This document shows positions 55,663 through 64,000 of a stretch of 64,000 nt of DNA, piece by piece; position 1 is the stretch's first letter, and the number at the start of each line of letters is the position of its first letter. The stretch covers positions 172,692-236,691 of the forward strand of contig NZ_LVJR01000029.1 of the NCBI RefSeq assembly GCF_001617365.1, in the 5' to 3' direction. The notes under the pieces were generated by a model that had not been told where the DNA came from, ran no database searches, and saw only the letters and a program-made list of their open reading frames with translations. This DNA is from Rhodanobacter sp. FW104-R8 (GTDB lineage: Bacteria; Pseudomonadota; Gammaproteobacteria; Xanthomonadales; Rhodanobacteraceae). A program made the position numbers and the translations under genes.

Positions 55663-57102
55663 TCAGGACGCGGTGCCGCCCACCGTCATCGAGTCGATCT
55701 TCAGCGTGGGCTGGCCCACGCCGACGGGTACGCTCTGGCCGTCCTTGCCGCATACGCCCACGCCCTCGTCCAGCGCCAGGTCGTTGCCGATCATCGACAC
55801 GCGGTTGAGCACTTCCGGCCCGGAGCCGATCAGCGTGGCGCCCTTCACCGGGCGGGTGATGCGACCGTCCTCGATCAGATACGCCTCGGACGCGGAGAAG
55901 GTGAACTTGCCGTTGGTGATGTCGACCTGGCCGCCGCCGAAATTCGGCGCGTACAGGCCTTTTTTCACCGAGCGGACGATCTCGGCCGGATCGTGCTGGC
56001 CGGCCCGCATGTAGGTGTTGGTCATGCGCGGCATCGGCAGCGCGGTGAACGATTCGCGGCGGCCGTTGCCGGTGGGCGCCATGCCCATCAGGCGCGCGTT
56101 GAGCTTGTCCTGCATATAGCCTTTCAGGATGCCATCCTCGATCAGGGTGGTGCATTCGGTCGGGGTGCCTTCGTCGTCGATGCTGAGCGAGCCGCGGCGG
56201 CCGACCAGGGTACCGTCATCGACAATGGTGACGCCCTTGGCGGCCACGCGCTGGCCGATGCGGCCGGCGAACGCGGAGCTGCCCTTGCGGTTGAAGTCGC
56301 CTTCCAGGCCGTGGCCGATCGCCTCGTGCAGCAGCACGCCGGGCCAGCCGGGGCCTAGCACCACGGTCATCTGGCCGGCGGGGGCGTCGACCGAATCCAG
56401 GTTCACCAGCGCCTGTCGCACCGCCTCGTCGGCGAAGCGCAGCGCGCGGCCGTCCTCGATCAGCTCGCGGTAGCCGTAGCGGCCGCCGCCGCCGGCGTAG
56501 CCCTGCTCGCGCCGGCCGTTCTGCTCGGCGATCACCTGCACGTTGATGCGCACCAGCGGGCGCACGTCGGCGGCGAGGGTGCCGTCGGAAGCGGCGATCA
56601 GCACGGTATCGATGGTGGCGGCCATGCTGACTATGACCTGCTTCACGCGCGGGTCGCGCGAGCGCGCATAGGCGTCCACCTCACGCAGCAGCGCGATCTT
56701 GTCGGGGTTCGGCAGGCTTTCGACCGGGTCGATCGCCGGGTACAGTGCCCGCGCGCCGTTCAGCGCCAGCGGCTTGCCGGCGCCGCGGCCGTCGTGCGCG
56801 ATCGCACGCGCGGCCTTCGAGGCTTCCAGCAGCTGCGGCAGCACGATCTCGTCGGAATAGGCGAAGCCGGTCTTCTCGCCCGAGATCGCGCGCACGCCCA
56901 CGCCCTGCTCGATCGAGTGGCTGCCGTCCTTGACGATGCCCTCCTCCAGCGTCCACGACTCGCTGCGCGAATGCTGGAAGTACAGGTCGGCGGCGTCGAT
57001 CGCGGGGCCCATCAACTGTGAGAACACGCGATCGAGGTCGCCGGTGGCGATGCCGCCGGGGGACAGCAGCTTGCTTTCGGCGAGGGCGATCAGGGAATCC
57101 AT
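55663..57102 (-). CDS. tldD: Metalloprotease TldD
   Basis: A 479-residue catalytic subunit of TldD/TldE (E. coli 481). The zinc motif [11 protein letters not shown] has H259, E260 and H264, the family HExxxH. Further motifs are [18 protein letters not shown] and [23 protein letters not shown] text around 310. ATG at 57102 is the family start; an earlier in-frame ATG lies 13 codons upstream. It ends the conserved rng-yhdP-tldD group (60 bp after yhdP). Confidence 0.97.
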   Translation of the reverse strand: MDSLIALAESKLLSPGGIATGDLDRVFSQLMGPAIDAADLYFQHSRSESWTLEEGIVKDGSHSIEQGVGVRAISGEKTGFAYSDEIVLPQLLEASKAARAIAHDGRGAGKPLALNGARALYPAIDPVESLPNPDKIALLREVDAYARSRDPRVKQVIVSMAATIDTVLIAASDGTLAADVRPLVRINVQVIAEQNGRREQGYAGGGGRYGYRELIEDGRALRFADEAVRQALVNLDSVDAPAGQMTVVLGPGWPGVLLHEAIGHGLEGDFNRKGSSAFAGRIGQRVAAKGVTIVDDGTLVGRRGSLSIDDEGTPTECTTLIEDGILKGYMQDKLNARLMGMAPTGNGRRESFTALPMPRMTNTYMRAGQHDPAEIVRSVKKGLYAPNFGGGQVDITNGKFTFSASEAYLIEDGRITRPVKGATLIGSGPEVLNRVSMIGNDLALDEGVGVCGKDGQSVPVGVGQPTLKIDSMTVGGTAS

Positions 57103-57162
57103 GGGGCGTCGTTGGCCTGCGGTCGGTGCGGAATGCTTCACATGGGGCTGCCGCCGGCCGCT

Positions 57163-60100
57163 TTAAAGCTTGGGTGCGGGCGGCAGCACCGAGCCGGCGG
57201 CGGCAGGCAGGGCCGGAACGGCGGCCGGCGGAGCGGGTCGATTGAGCAGCGGCGGCGTGGTGGGCGCGGGACCGCCGCGCTTCTCGACCAGGGTGATTAC
57301 CGGCTTGTCCCAGCTGCCGGTGATCCGGTAGCGCGCGCTGGCCGCCTGGTTCAGGCCCCGTCCGAGGATGCCCTGCACGGCGAAACCCGCCGCCGCCCCG
57401 ACCGGGCCGCCGACCATCGCGCCGACCAGCGGCAGGCTGTTGCCGACGTGCGGCACCACCACCATCTGCTGGTCGTAGTCGCGTAGGCGCAGCCCGGTGC
57501 GGCCGTTGACGCTGACGCTCGCGGCCGGGCCGGCGATCACCAGGTTGTCGGTGACGGCGTTGCCGTTGGCCAGCTTGAAATCGCCGGTGATCGAGTCGAA
57601 CGCCAGCCCCTTGCCGAACACGTCGCCGAAATCGAGGGTGAGCCGGCGCGGCAATTCGGCCAGCGAGACCAGCCCGAGCAGCCGCCCCACCCCGGGCGAC
57701 GACGCCTCGGGGATATGGCCGTCGCTGACCTGGATGGTGAGGGTGCCGTCCATGGTGGCCAGCGACAGGTCGCTGGGCGCGCCGGGCCAGCTGGCATCGA
57801 GCTGGTCGCGTGTCTTGCCGCCGTTGACCAGCCCGTCGTAGCCGAACGCACCGAGCATCGCGCCGAGATCCTCGGCGGCGAAGCTGATCTTCATGTGCGT
57901 ATGGCTGCTGCTGGCGTTGCCGTTCCAATCGCCGCTGGCGTTGACCTGCACGCGGCTGGACAGTGCGCGCAGTTGCTCGATGCGCATGCCCTCGGCGGTG
58001 GGCCAGGTTTCCAGCCGGGCCTCGCCGAGCTTCGATTCGCCCAGGCGCAGATCGCCGATCCACAGATGGAACGGCGGCAACGCGGCCGGATTGATGCCGG
58101 TGTTGGCGGGGTCGCGCGACGACGCGGCGGCGTTGCCGGCGGCCGGAGGAGGCGGAGCCTTCGGCCAGTACAGCCGCTGCAGCCGCGCGGTGACGCCGCG
58201 CTTGTTCAGTTCGGCGGCCGGCACGGTGAAGTTGCCGGCCATCGCCGGGCCGTCCACGTCCACGCCGAGCGCGTCCGGCTGCGGCACAGCGTGCAGCTTC
58301 AGCGCGCCGAGCGGGCGGCCGAACCACTCCGCCTGGTCGGTGCTGACGTCGAGGCTTTCCAACCCCGGGCCGTTGCCGCCGCTGGCCGCCACCGTGTGCT
58401 GCACCCAGCCGGTGACGTCGAGCTGGCTGGCATGGCCGCGGATGCGCAGGTTGCGCGGCGGCAGCGTCTCGGGCATCTGGCTGCCGAACGCCAGCGTGCC
58501 GGCCAGCGGCCGCTGCTCCCCGGCAGCCAGGCGCAGATGCCCGCGCATCACCTCGCCCAGCCCGAGCCGCAGGTCGCTGCCGTCGACCGGCAGCCTCATC
58601 GTCAGGTGCAGCGGCAGGCTGGCCGTTGCCGGTTTGTCCAACGGCGCCGGCAGCCCCAGCGCGATGCCGTCCAGCGAGGAATCGACGCTGAGGGTCTGCG
58701 CCAGCGCATCGCTGCCGGCCACGCGCGCGATGCTGAAGCCGATGTCGAAGTTGCTGCGTCCGTCGGCCAGCTTGCCGATCCAGTCCAGCGACGGGTAATC
58801 CTGCACCAGCTCGGCCATGCGGTAGCTGCCCTGCAGCTTCGCCGCGAGGATCGTGGCCGGGTCGCCGGTGGCGCCGGCGACCGCCAGCCGCAGCTTCGAC
58901 GGCTGGCCGCGGAAGCCGGCGTCCAGCGGGCCGGCCTGCAGGCCGTGCAGGTCGAAGGTCAGCGGGCCGTTGAGCTTGTCCAGCTGGAGGTTCCATGCCG
59001 GCGCACTGAGGTCGGCGTCCTTCAGCTGGGCGGTGCCGCTCAACTGCGCGCTGGCGGCGTCCTTCAGCGGCATGGCGAGATGGAACGCGAACGTGCCGCT
59101 GCCGCCCAGCTTCAGCTTGGCCAGCGTATCGGCCTCGCGGCTGGCGATCGGGCTCCTGCGCGCAAACTCCAGCAGGCTCGCGCCGCTGCCGCCGCCTTGC
59201 ACGTTGAGGTCGAGCAGGCCGTCGTGGAAATCCGGGATCAGCGCCACTGCCTGGCTCGCTTTCACGCCGAGCGACTGGCCGCCGCTGGCCTCGACCAGCA
59301 TGCCGTTGTCGATGAAGTTGGCCACCGCGCTGACGTTTTCGGCGCGCGGCCAGTCCTTGCCGTAGTCGAAGGTGAGGTTGCTGATCGCCGCACGCGCCTC
59401 GAAACGGCCCTCGTTGTGGCGGAACGGCCAGTCGCCGAGATCGCCGCGCAGCAGCACCTGCGCCTGGTCCAGATGGCCGGACACCAGGGCGCGGTCCAGC
59501 CAGGCGACGGTGGCCGGCGACATCGAGTCGATCGGCCAGAACAGTTTGGCGGCGACCACGTCGGACGGGTCGAGCGAGGCATACAGCTCCAGGAACGGGT
59601 GGCCGCCCTGCGCCGGCAACTCCAGCTCGCCGCGGGCCTGGCCGGCATAGCCGACGCCGGCGAAATCCAGCGCATCCACGCCGATGTGCCAGTTGCCATC
59701 CTGCGGCCAGGCAGCCAGCGTGCCGGACAGCCGGGACAGCACGAACGGCTGCCGGAACGTGTGCGGGAACGTCAGCGTGACGGCCTGCGCCGGCAGCTCC
59801 AGCGACAGCGCGCCGGCGTCGCCGCGCAGCTGGCCGTGCAGGTTGCTCACGCCGGGCAGCTTGCCGACCGGGTCGATGCCCAGGCCGCTGAACGCCACGT
59901 CGACCGCGTGCACGCCGTCGGCGCGGCTCCATTGCAGCGCGACCCGGTTGAGATCGCCGCGCGGATGGCCTTGGCCCAGCCACGGCGCGAGCGTCGGCGG
60001 CAGCTCCGGCAGCAAGGCCAGCCACGGCAGCAGCGGCGCCAGCTGCAGCTCGCGCGCAGCGACGCCGGCGCTGGCCTGCAGCGTACCGGGCTGGTGCAGG

Positions 60101-61071
60101 CTCAGCGCCAGCGCACTGGCGTCGTCACCGGCCCAGCGCACCCCATAACCGTCGCCGGTCTGGTGCACGCCGAGCAGCCCGTGCAGCGCCGCCACGCTGG
60201 CGCTGCCGCCGGTGGGCGCGCGCACCGTCAGGGTAGCCAGGTCGAAGCGGGTCAGGCTGCGGGTCAGCCGGCCCGCGCGCCAGTCGAGCCAGGCGCTCAG
60301 CCGGCCGCTGCCGTGGTCGACCGCGTAGCCGCCCATGTCGACGCCATCCAGCAGCGGCTTCAGCTCGGCACCGTCGACGTCGACCCAGACCTGGCCCGCA
60401 CTGCCGTCCTCCCGGAAACGGCCGGCCGTGCGCACGGCGGCGCTCACGCCATCGCGCCGCAGCACGCCACCGAAACGGATCTGGCGGCCCTGGTGGCTCA
60501 GCCGCAGCTGCTTCGACAGCAGGGTGTAGCGCTTGTCCAAGGTGGCGTCGGTGACCACCACGCGCAGATCTTCCAGCCACAGGTCGGCCGACAGCCGGCC
60601 CAGCGACAGCGGCTGCCGGCTGCCGCCACCGGCCAGGCCAATGCCGTTGACATGCCAGCCGGCGGCATCGTGCAGCAGGTCCAGCTGCAGGCCGCGCACG
60701 TGCAGGTTGAGCAGGTGGCGCGACGGCAGCAGCCAGCCGCCGAAGTCGAATTTCAACTCGGATTCGGGTAGTTGCAGCACGGCACCCGTCTCGCCCGGTG
60801 CCGCACCGATGTTCACCCCGTGCATCACGAACGCCGGGCCGGCGGCCGTCCAGCGCCCTTCCATCGAGGCGAAGCTGACCGGTCGCTGCAGCCGCGCACT
60901 GAGCTGCACGGCCACCCAGTCCGGGTGCCGCGCCAGCAGCGGCAGCAGCAGTTGGGCCAGTGCCGCCAGCACGGCGAGCAGGATCAGCGCGACCCCGGCC
61001 ACCCAGCCCGACGCACGGGCGCAACCATGCAGCCGCCGCTGCCATGACGCGTTCACGCGCGACTGCCCCAC
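57163..61071 (-). CDS. yhdP: YhdP family AsmA-like lipid transport protein
   Basis: A 1302-residue protein (E. coli YhdP 1266). One transmembrane helix lies near residues 22-48 (WVAGVALILLAVLAALAQLLLPLL), followed by a long periplasmic part of repeated beta-strands (DUF3971, then AsmA-like C-terminal domain near 1000-1290) and a Pro/Ala tail. YhdP with TamB and YdbH moves phospholipid from the inner to the outer membrane. The start is a GTG 21 bp after rng; a second GTG five codons on is also possible. It sits between rng and tldD as in E. coli. Confidence 0.93.
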   Translation of the reverse strand: MGQSRVNASWQRRLHGCARASGWVAGVALILLAVLAALAQLLLPLLARHPDWVAVQLSARLQRPVSFASMEGRWTAAGPAFVMHGVNIGAAPGETGAVLQLPESELKFDFGGWLLPSRHLLNLHVRGLQLDLLHDAAGWHVNGIGLAGGGSRQPLSLGRLSADLWLEDLRVVVTDATLDKRYTLLSKQLRLSHQGRQIRFGGVLRRDGVSAAVRTAGRFREDGSAGQVWVDVDGAELKPLLDGVDMGGYAVDHGSGRLSAWLDWRAGRLTRSLTRFDLATLTVRAPTGGSASVAALHGLLGVHQTGDGYGVRWAGDDASALALSLHQPGTLQASAGVAARELQLAPLLPWLALLPELPPTLAPWLGQGHPRGDLNRVALQWSRADGVHAVDVAFSGLGIDPVGKLPGVSNLHGQLRGDAGALSLELPAQAVTLTFPHTFRQPFVLSRLSGTLAAWPQDGNWHIGVDALDFAGVGYAGQARGELELPAQGGHPFLELYASLDPSDVVAAKLFWPIDSMSPATVAWLDRALVSGHLDQAQVLLRGDLGDWPFRHNEGRFEARAAISNLTFDYGKDWPRAENVSAVANFIDNGMLVEASGGQSLGVKASQAVALIPDFHDGLLDLNVQGGGSGASLLEFARRSPIASREADTLAKLKLGGSGTFAFHLAMPLKDAASAQLSGTAQLKDADLSAPAWNLQLDKLNGPLTFDLHGLQAGPLDAGFRGQPSKLRLAVAGATGDPATILAAKLQGSYRMAELVQDYPSLDWIGKLADGRSNFDIGFSIARVAGSDALAQTLSVDSSLDGIALGLPAPLDKPATASLPLHLTMRLPVDGSDLRLGLGEVMRGHLRLAAGEQRPLAGTLAFGSQMPETLPPRNLRIRGHASQLDVTGWVQHTVAASGGNGPGLESLDVSTDQAEWFGRPLGALKLHAVPQPDALGVDVDGPAMAGNFTVPAAELNKRGVTARLQRLYWPKAPPPPAAGNAAASSRDPANTGINPAALPPFHLWIGDLRLGESKLGEARLETWPTAEGMRIEQLRALSSRVQVNASGDWNGNASSSHTHMKISFAAEDLGAMLGAFGYDGLVNGGKTRDQLDASWPGAPSDLSLATMDGTLTIQVSDGHIPEASSPGVGRLLGLVSLAELPRRLTLDFGDVFGKGLAFDSITGDFKLANGNAVTDNLVIAGPAASVSVNGRTGLRLRDYDQQMVVVPHVGNSLPLVGAMVGGPVGAAAGFAVQGILGRGLNQAASARYRITGSWDKPVITLVEKRGGPAPTTPPLLNRPAPPAAVPALPAAAGSVLPPAPKL

Positions 61072-61092
61072 TCGGATCCGCAGTCGCCGGAT

Positions 61093-62565
61093 TTACAGCA
61101 AGACGACATCAAACTGTTCCTGCGAATAATGCTCTTCGGCCTGGAAGCGTATGCTCTTGGAGATGAACTCTTCCAGTTCCGCGACCGCGCTGGATTCCTC
61201 CTCCAGGATCCGGTTGACCACCGCGGGATTGGCCATCACCAGCAGCTTCTGTGCATTGAACTGGCGCACCGCGCGGGTGATCTCGCGGAAGATCTCGTAG
61301 GTCACCGTCTCGGCGGTCTTCAGCACGCCGCGGCCGTTGCAGGCCGGGCACGGCTCGCACAGCTGGCGGGCCAGGCTTTCGGTGGTGCGCTTGCGGGTCA
61401 TCTCCACCAGGCCCAGCGCCGACATCGGGTACACCGTGGTCTTGGCATGGTCGCGCATCAGCCCCTTGCCGAGCATGCGCAGCACCTGGCGTTTGTGTTC
61501 CTCGTCGTTCATGTCGATGAAGTCGATGATGACGATGCCGCCCAGGTTGCGCAGGCGCAGCTGGCGCGCCGCCGCCTGCGCGGCCTCCAGGTTGGTGCGG
61601 TAGACCGTCTCCTCCAGGTTGCGCGTGCCTAGGTAGGCGCCGGTGTTGACGTCGATGGTGGTCATCGCCTCGGTCTGGTCGACGATCAGGTAGCCGCCGG
61701 ACTTCAGCGGAACCTCCTTCTTCAGCGCGCGCTGCATCTCGTCCTCGGCGCCGTACAGGTCGAAGATCGGCCGCTCGCCGTCGTAGTGCTCGACGCGGTC
61801 GTCCAGGCTCGGCATGAACTTGTGCACGAACTTGGTCACCTTCTCGAAGGTCTCGCGCGAATCCACGCGCACCTTCTCGATGTCGTCGTTGAGCATGTCG
61901 CGCAGGCTGCGCAGAGGCAGCGAGAGTTCCTCGTACACGCGCTCGCCGACCTTCGCCCGGGCGATGTTCTCCTGCACCACCCGCCACACCTTGCCGAGGT
62001 AGGTCACGTCGAACGCCAGCGACTCGGCGCTCTGCCCTTCGGCATTGGTGCGCACGATGTAGCCCAGCGGGGCGTCGCCGATCAACGGGGTCAGCACGTC
62101 GCGCAGCCGCTGGCGCTCGGCCTCGTCCTCGATCCGCGCCGAGATGCCCAGGGTGCGCGCGTACGGCAGCAGCACCAGGTAGCGCGAGGGGATCGACAGG
62201 TGCGCGGACAGCCGCGCGCCCTTGGTGCTGATCGGGTCCTTCACCACCTGCACCACGATCTCCTGGCCTTCGTGCACCAGTTCGCTGATCGAGGGCATGT
62301 GGCCATTGCCGTTCGATTCGGCGCCTTCGGCCGGCGCCGGGCGCACGATGTCGGAGGCGTGCAGGAACGCCGCGCGCTCCAGCCCGATCTCCACGAACAC
62401 CGCCTGCATGCCGGGCATCACCCGTTGCACGCGGCCCTTGTAGATGTTGCCGACATAGCCGCGCCGGGACGCCCGCTCGACGTGCACCTCCTGCAGCATG
62501 CCGTTTTCGACCACCCCGACCCGCGTCTCGCGCGGGGTCACGTTGATCAGGATTTCTTCACTCAC
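61093..62565 (-). CDS. rng: Ribonuclease G
   Basis: A 490-residue RNase E/G family enzyme (E. coli 489) that processes 16S rRNA 5' ends and decays some mRNAs. It has the N-terminal S1 domain (about 35-125), catalytic Asp residues in IVIIDFIDMNDEEHK, and the zinc-link Cys in CEPCPACNGRG. The start is GTG (then SEEILINVTPRETRV) with GGGGAG upstream. A longer 5' frame overlaps the divergent PP-loop gene and is rejected. It is first gene of rng-yhdP-tldD. Confidence 0.97.
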   Translation of the reverse strand: MSEEILINVTPRETRVGVVENGMLQEVHVERASRRGYVGNIYKGRVQRVMPGMQAVFVEIGLERAAFLHASDIVRPAPAEGAESNGNGHMPSISELVHEGQEIVVQVVKDPISTKGARLSAHLSIPSRYLVLLPYARTLGISARIEDEAERQRLRDVLTPLIGDAPLGYIVRTNAEGQSAESLAFDVTYLGKVWRVVQENIARAKVGERVYEELSLPLRSLRDMLNDDIEKVRVDSRETFEKVTKFVHKFMPSLDDRVEHYDGERPIFDLYGAEDEMQRALKKEVPLKSGGYLIVDQTEAMTTIDVNTGAYLGTRNLEETVYRTNLEAAQAAARQLRLRNLGGIVIIDFIDMNDEEHKRQVLRMLGKGLMRDHAKTTVYPMSALGLVEMTRKRTTESLARQLCEPCPACNGRGVLKTAETVTYEIFREITRAVRQFNAQKLLVMANPAVVNRILEEESSAVAELEEFISKSIRFQAEEHYSQEQFDVVLL

Positions 62566-62722
62566 CGCATACTCCCCGGGCAGGTGATCTTTATAGCGGC
62601 TGTGGCCACGGACTGTCGATGAACCACGGCGGAAAAACCGCCTTCCCCCGCAAATGCCGCACAATGGACGGCGGGCGGCGCGGCCTGCCGCCACCAGACG
62701 AACCACCCGGGAGCCCCAAAGC

Positions 62723-63427
62723 ATGACGACGCCCACGGCGACGCCGACCCTGCTGGCATGGAGCGGCGGCAAGGACTGCCTGCTGGCCCTGCAGCGGCTG
62801 CAGGCCGATCCGCAATGGCAGGTGACCGCGCTGCTCACCACGGTCAACCGCAACTACCAGCGCGTGGCCATGCACGGCGTGCAGCGCGAGGTGCTGCTGG
62901 CGCAGGCCGCCGCGCTCGGCCTGCCGCTGCTGGAGGTGATGCTGGACTGGCCCGGCAGCAACGAGGCCTACGAGGCGGCCCACGCACAGGCGCTGGTCGA
63001 GGCGCGGATGCGCTGGCCGGGGATCCGCCACTGCGCGTTCGGCGACCTGTTCCTGGAAGACGTGCGCGACTACCGCGTGCGCCAGCTCGGCCGCGACAAC
63101 TGGCGCGCGGTGTTCCCGCTGTGGGGCGAGGACACCGCTGCGCTGTCGCGCCGCTTCGTCGGCGAGGGCCATCGCGCGATGCTGTGCTGCGTGGATACCC
63201 AGCAGCTCGACGCGGATTTTTGCGGCCGCCACTACGATGCCGCCCTGCTCGACGCGCTGCCGGCCGGCGTCGACCCCTGCGGCGAGCGCGGCGAATTCCA
63301 TACGCTGAGCTACGCCGGGCCGCTGTTCCGCCGGCCGCTGAAGCTGCGCCGCGGCGAATCGGTGCTGCGCGACGGGCGCTTCCAGTTCACCGATTTCCTG
63401 CTGGACGAGCATGCCGCGGCGGGCTGA
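62723..63427 (+). CDS. Adenine nucleotide alpha-hydrolase (Dph6/DUF71-like PP-loop protein)
   Basis: A 234-residue ATP-pyrophosphatase fold protein with the PP-loop AWSGGKDCLLAL at 12-23, MHGVQREVLLAQA, FGDLFLEDVRDYR, and the late GVDPCGERGEFHTLSYAGP stretch that defines the DUF71 (diphthamide synthetase-like) family. Bacteria lack diphthamide, so the substrate here is unknown; amide or B12-related roles have been proposed. ATG follows GGGAG. The last 17 bases overlap mug. Confidence 0.9.
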   Translation: MTTPTATPTLLAWSGGKDCLLALQRLQADPQWQVTALLTTVNRNYQRVAMHGVQREVLLAQAAALGLPLLEVMLDWPGSNEAYEAAHAQALVEARMRWPGIRHCAFGDLFLEDVRDYRVRQLGRDNWRAVFPLWGEDTAALSRRFVGEGHRAMLCCVDTQQLDADFCGRHYDAALLDALPAGVDPCGERGEFHTLSYAGPLFRRPLKLRRGESVLRDGRFQFTDFLLDEHAAAG

Positions 63428-63932
63428 ACGCCACATCCTGCCCGACCTGCTGCAACCCGGCCTGGCGCTGGTGTTCTGCGGCACCGCGGCGGGCAGGCGC
63501 TCGGCCGCCGAGCGCGCCTACTACGCCCATCCCGGCAACCTGTTCTGGCGCGCGCTGTTCGAAGCCGGCCTGACCCCGCGCCTGCTGGCGCCGGCGGAGT
63601 TCCCGCTGCTGCCCCGCTACGGCATCGGCCTCACCGACCTGGCCAAGCGCCATGCGGGCAACGACGACGAACTGCCGCGCGACGCGTTCGACGCGCCCGC
63701 CCTGCTCGCCAAGATCGGACGCCACGCCCCGCGCCTGCTCGCCTTCACCAGCAAGAACGCGGCGCGCGCCGCGCTCGGCCACGCGGCCAGCTACGGCCTG
63801 CAAAGCGAAACCATCGGCAGCACGCAACTGTTCGTGCTGCCGTCGCCGTCCGGCCAGGCGCGCGGGCACTGGGACATCGGCCCGTGGCTGGCGCTGGCCG
63901 CGCTGTACCGCACCGTCCACGACAATCCGTAG
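63411..63932 (+). CDS. mug: G/U mismatch-specific DNA glycosylase
   Basis: A 173-residue member of uracil-DNA glycosylase family 2 (E. coli Mug 168). Motif one is LVFCGTAAGRRSA and the following NLFWRALFEAGLTPRLL matches the family GHPGNRFW-type region (here AHPGNLFW). It removes uracil, thymine or ethenocytosine opposite guanine. ATG lies in the end of the PP-loop gene. A 24-bp gap leads to the next gene. Confidence 0.93.
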   Translation: MPRRAERHILPDLLQPGLALVFCGTAAGRRSAAERAYYAHPGNLFWRALFEAGLTPRLLAPAEFPLLPRYGIGLTDLAKRHAGNDDELPRDAFDAPALLAKIGRHAPRLLAFTSKNAARAALGHAASYGLQSETIGSTQLFVLPSPSGQARGHWDIGPWLALAALYRTVHDNP

Positions 63933-63956
63933 ATACTGTTATCGAGATCAAGCCCC

Positions 63957-64000
63957 ATGAAGGATTGGGTCGAACGGTTTGCCGGACTTGAGGACGCCGA
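63957..64000 (+). CDS. Start of an unidentified gene (cut by window edge)
   Basis: An open frame begins ATG AAG GAT TGG GTC and encodes MKDWVERFAGLEDA before the window ends. It is 24 bp after mug on the same strand, with a weak GAGA upstream. Too short to identify. Confidence 0.4.
   Translation, partial: MKDWVERFAGLEDA

Noticed and set aside
57715..60771. 1018-codon open frame opposite yhdP
   Set aside because: Shadow of yhdP; Gln/Arg/Ala-rich without domains.

Overview
The window is from the chromosome of a high-GC gammaproteobacterium, most likely Xanthomonadales (Rhodanobacteraceae: Rhodanobacter, Dyella or a relative). The grounds are roughly two-thirds G+C with strong G/C third-position bias, the gammaproteobacterial gene orders thrS-infC-rpmI-rplT-pheS-pheT-ihfA-merR-tRNA-Pro and rpsB-tsf-pyrH-frr-uppS-cdsA-dxr-rseP-bamA-lpxD-fabZ-lpxA-lpxB-rnhB-dnaE-accA-tilS, and GTAG-ended REP palindromes like those of xanthomonads. 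The genus is inferred. I see no rRNA, CRISPR array, insertion sequence, integrase or prophage.

Layout. 1-3364 (minus): ABC-2 exporter plus DesK/DesR-type two-component system, the regulator cut by the window edge. 3655-6468 (plus): class III aminotransferase, PsiF-like protein, upp. 6583-11672: pip, a D-2-hydroxyglutarate dehydrogenase-like gene divergent from serA, and two little-known proteins. 11819-19711 (minus): the translation cluster (tRNA-Pro, merR, ihfA, pheT, pheS, rplT, rpmI, infC, thrS), headed by a thrS leader with a candidate Thr attenuator. 19867-25002: UDP-glucuronate epimerase-like gene, hemJ-like gene, glnD, map. 25317-39854 (plus): the rpsB-to-rnhB translation, isoprenoid, phospholipid, outer-membrane and lipid A superoperon. 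40069-50811: a small orphan protein, a degraded TlpA-family thioredoxin, dnaE, a YajD-like HNH gene, accA, a secreted beta-propeller, NYN/OST-HTH gene, tilS, xseB, ispA. 50875-53800: DUF4870 protein, pmbA/tldE, DUF1653 protein, darP. 54112-64000: a monohaem cytochrome fused to an outer-membrane barrel, tldD, yhdP, rng, a PP-loop enzyme, mug, and a gene running off the edge.

How the genes work together. Most are housekeeping genes packed with 1-60 bp gaps or ATGA/GTGA overlaps. uppS, cdsA, dxr, rseP, bamA, lpxD, fabZ, lpxA and lpxB link isoprenoid and phospholipid precursors to lipid A synthesis and outer-membrane assembly. serA and the D-2-hydroxyglutarate dehydrogenase probably act as a coupled serine-synthesis pair. 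Both TldD and TldE (PmbA) subunits are encoded, at separate sites.

The points most worth a second look are the cytochrome-porin fusion (54112-55497), the thrS leader peptide with terminator (19621-19711), the ATC start of infC, the TlpA remnant before dnaE, a palindromic repeat inside the first codons of rnhB, and several palindromic repeat families between and inside operons.
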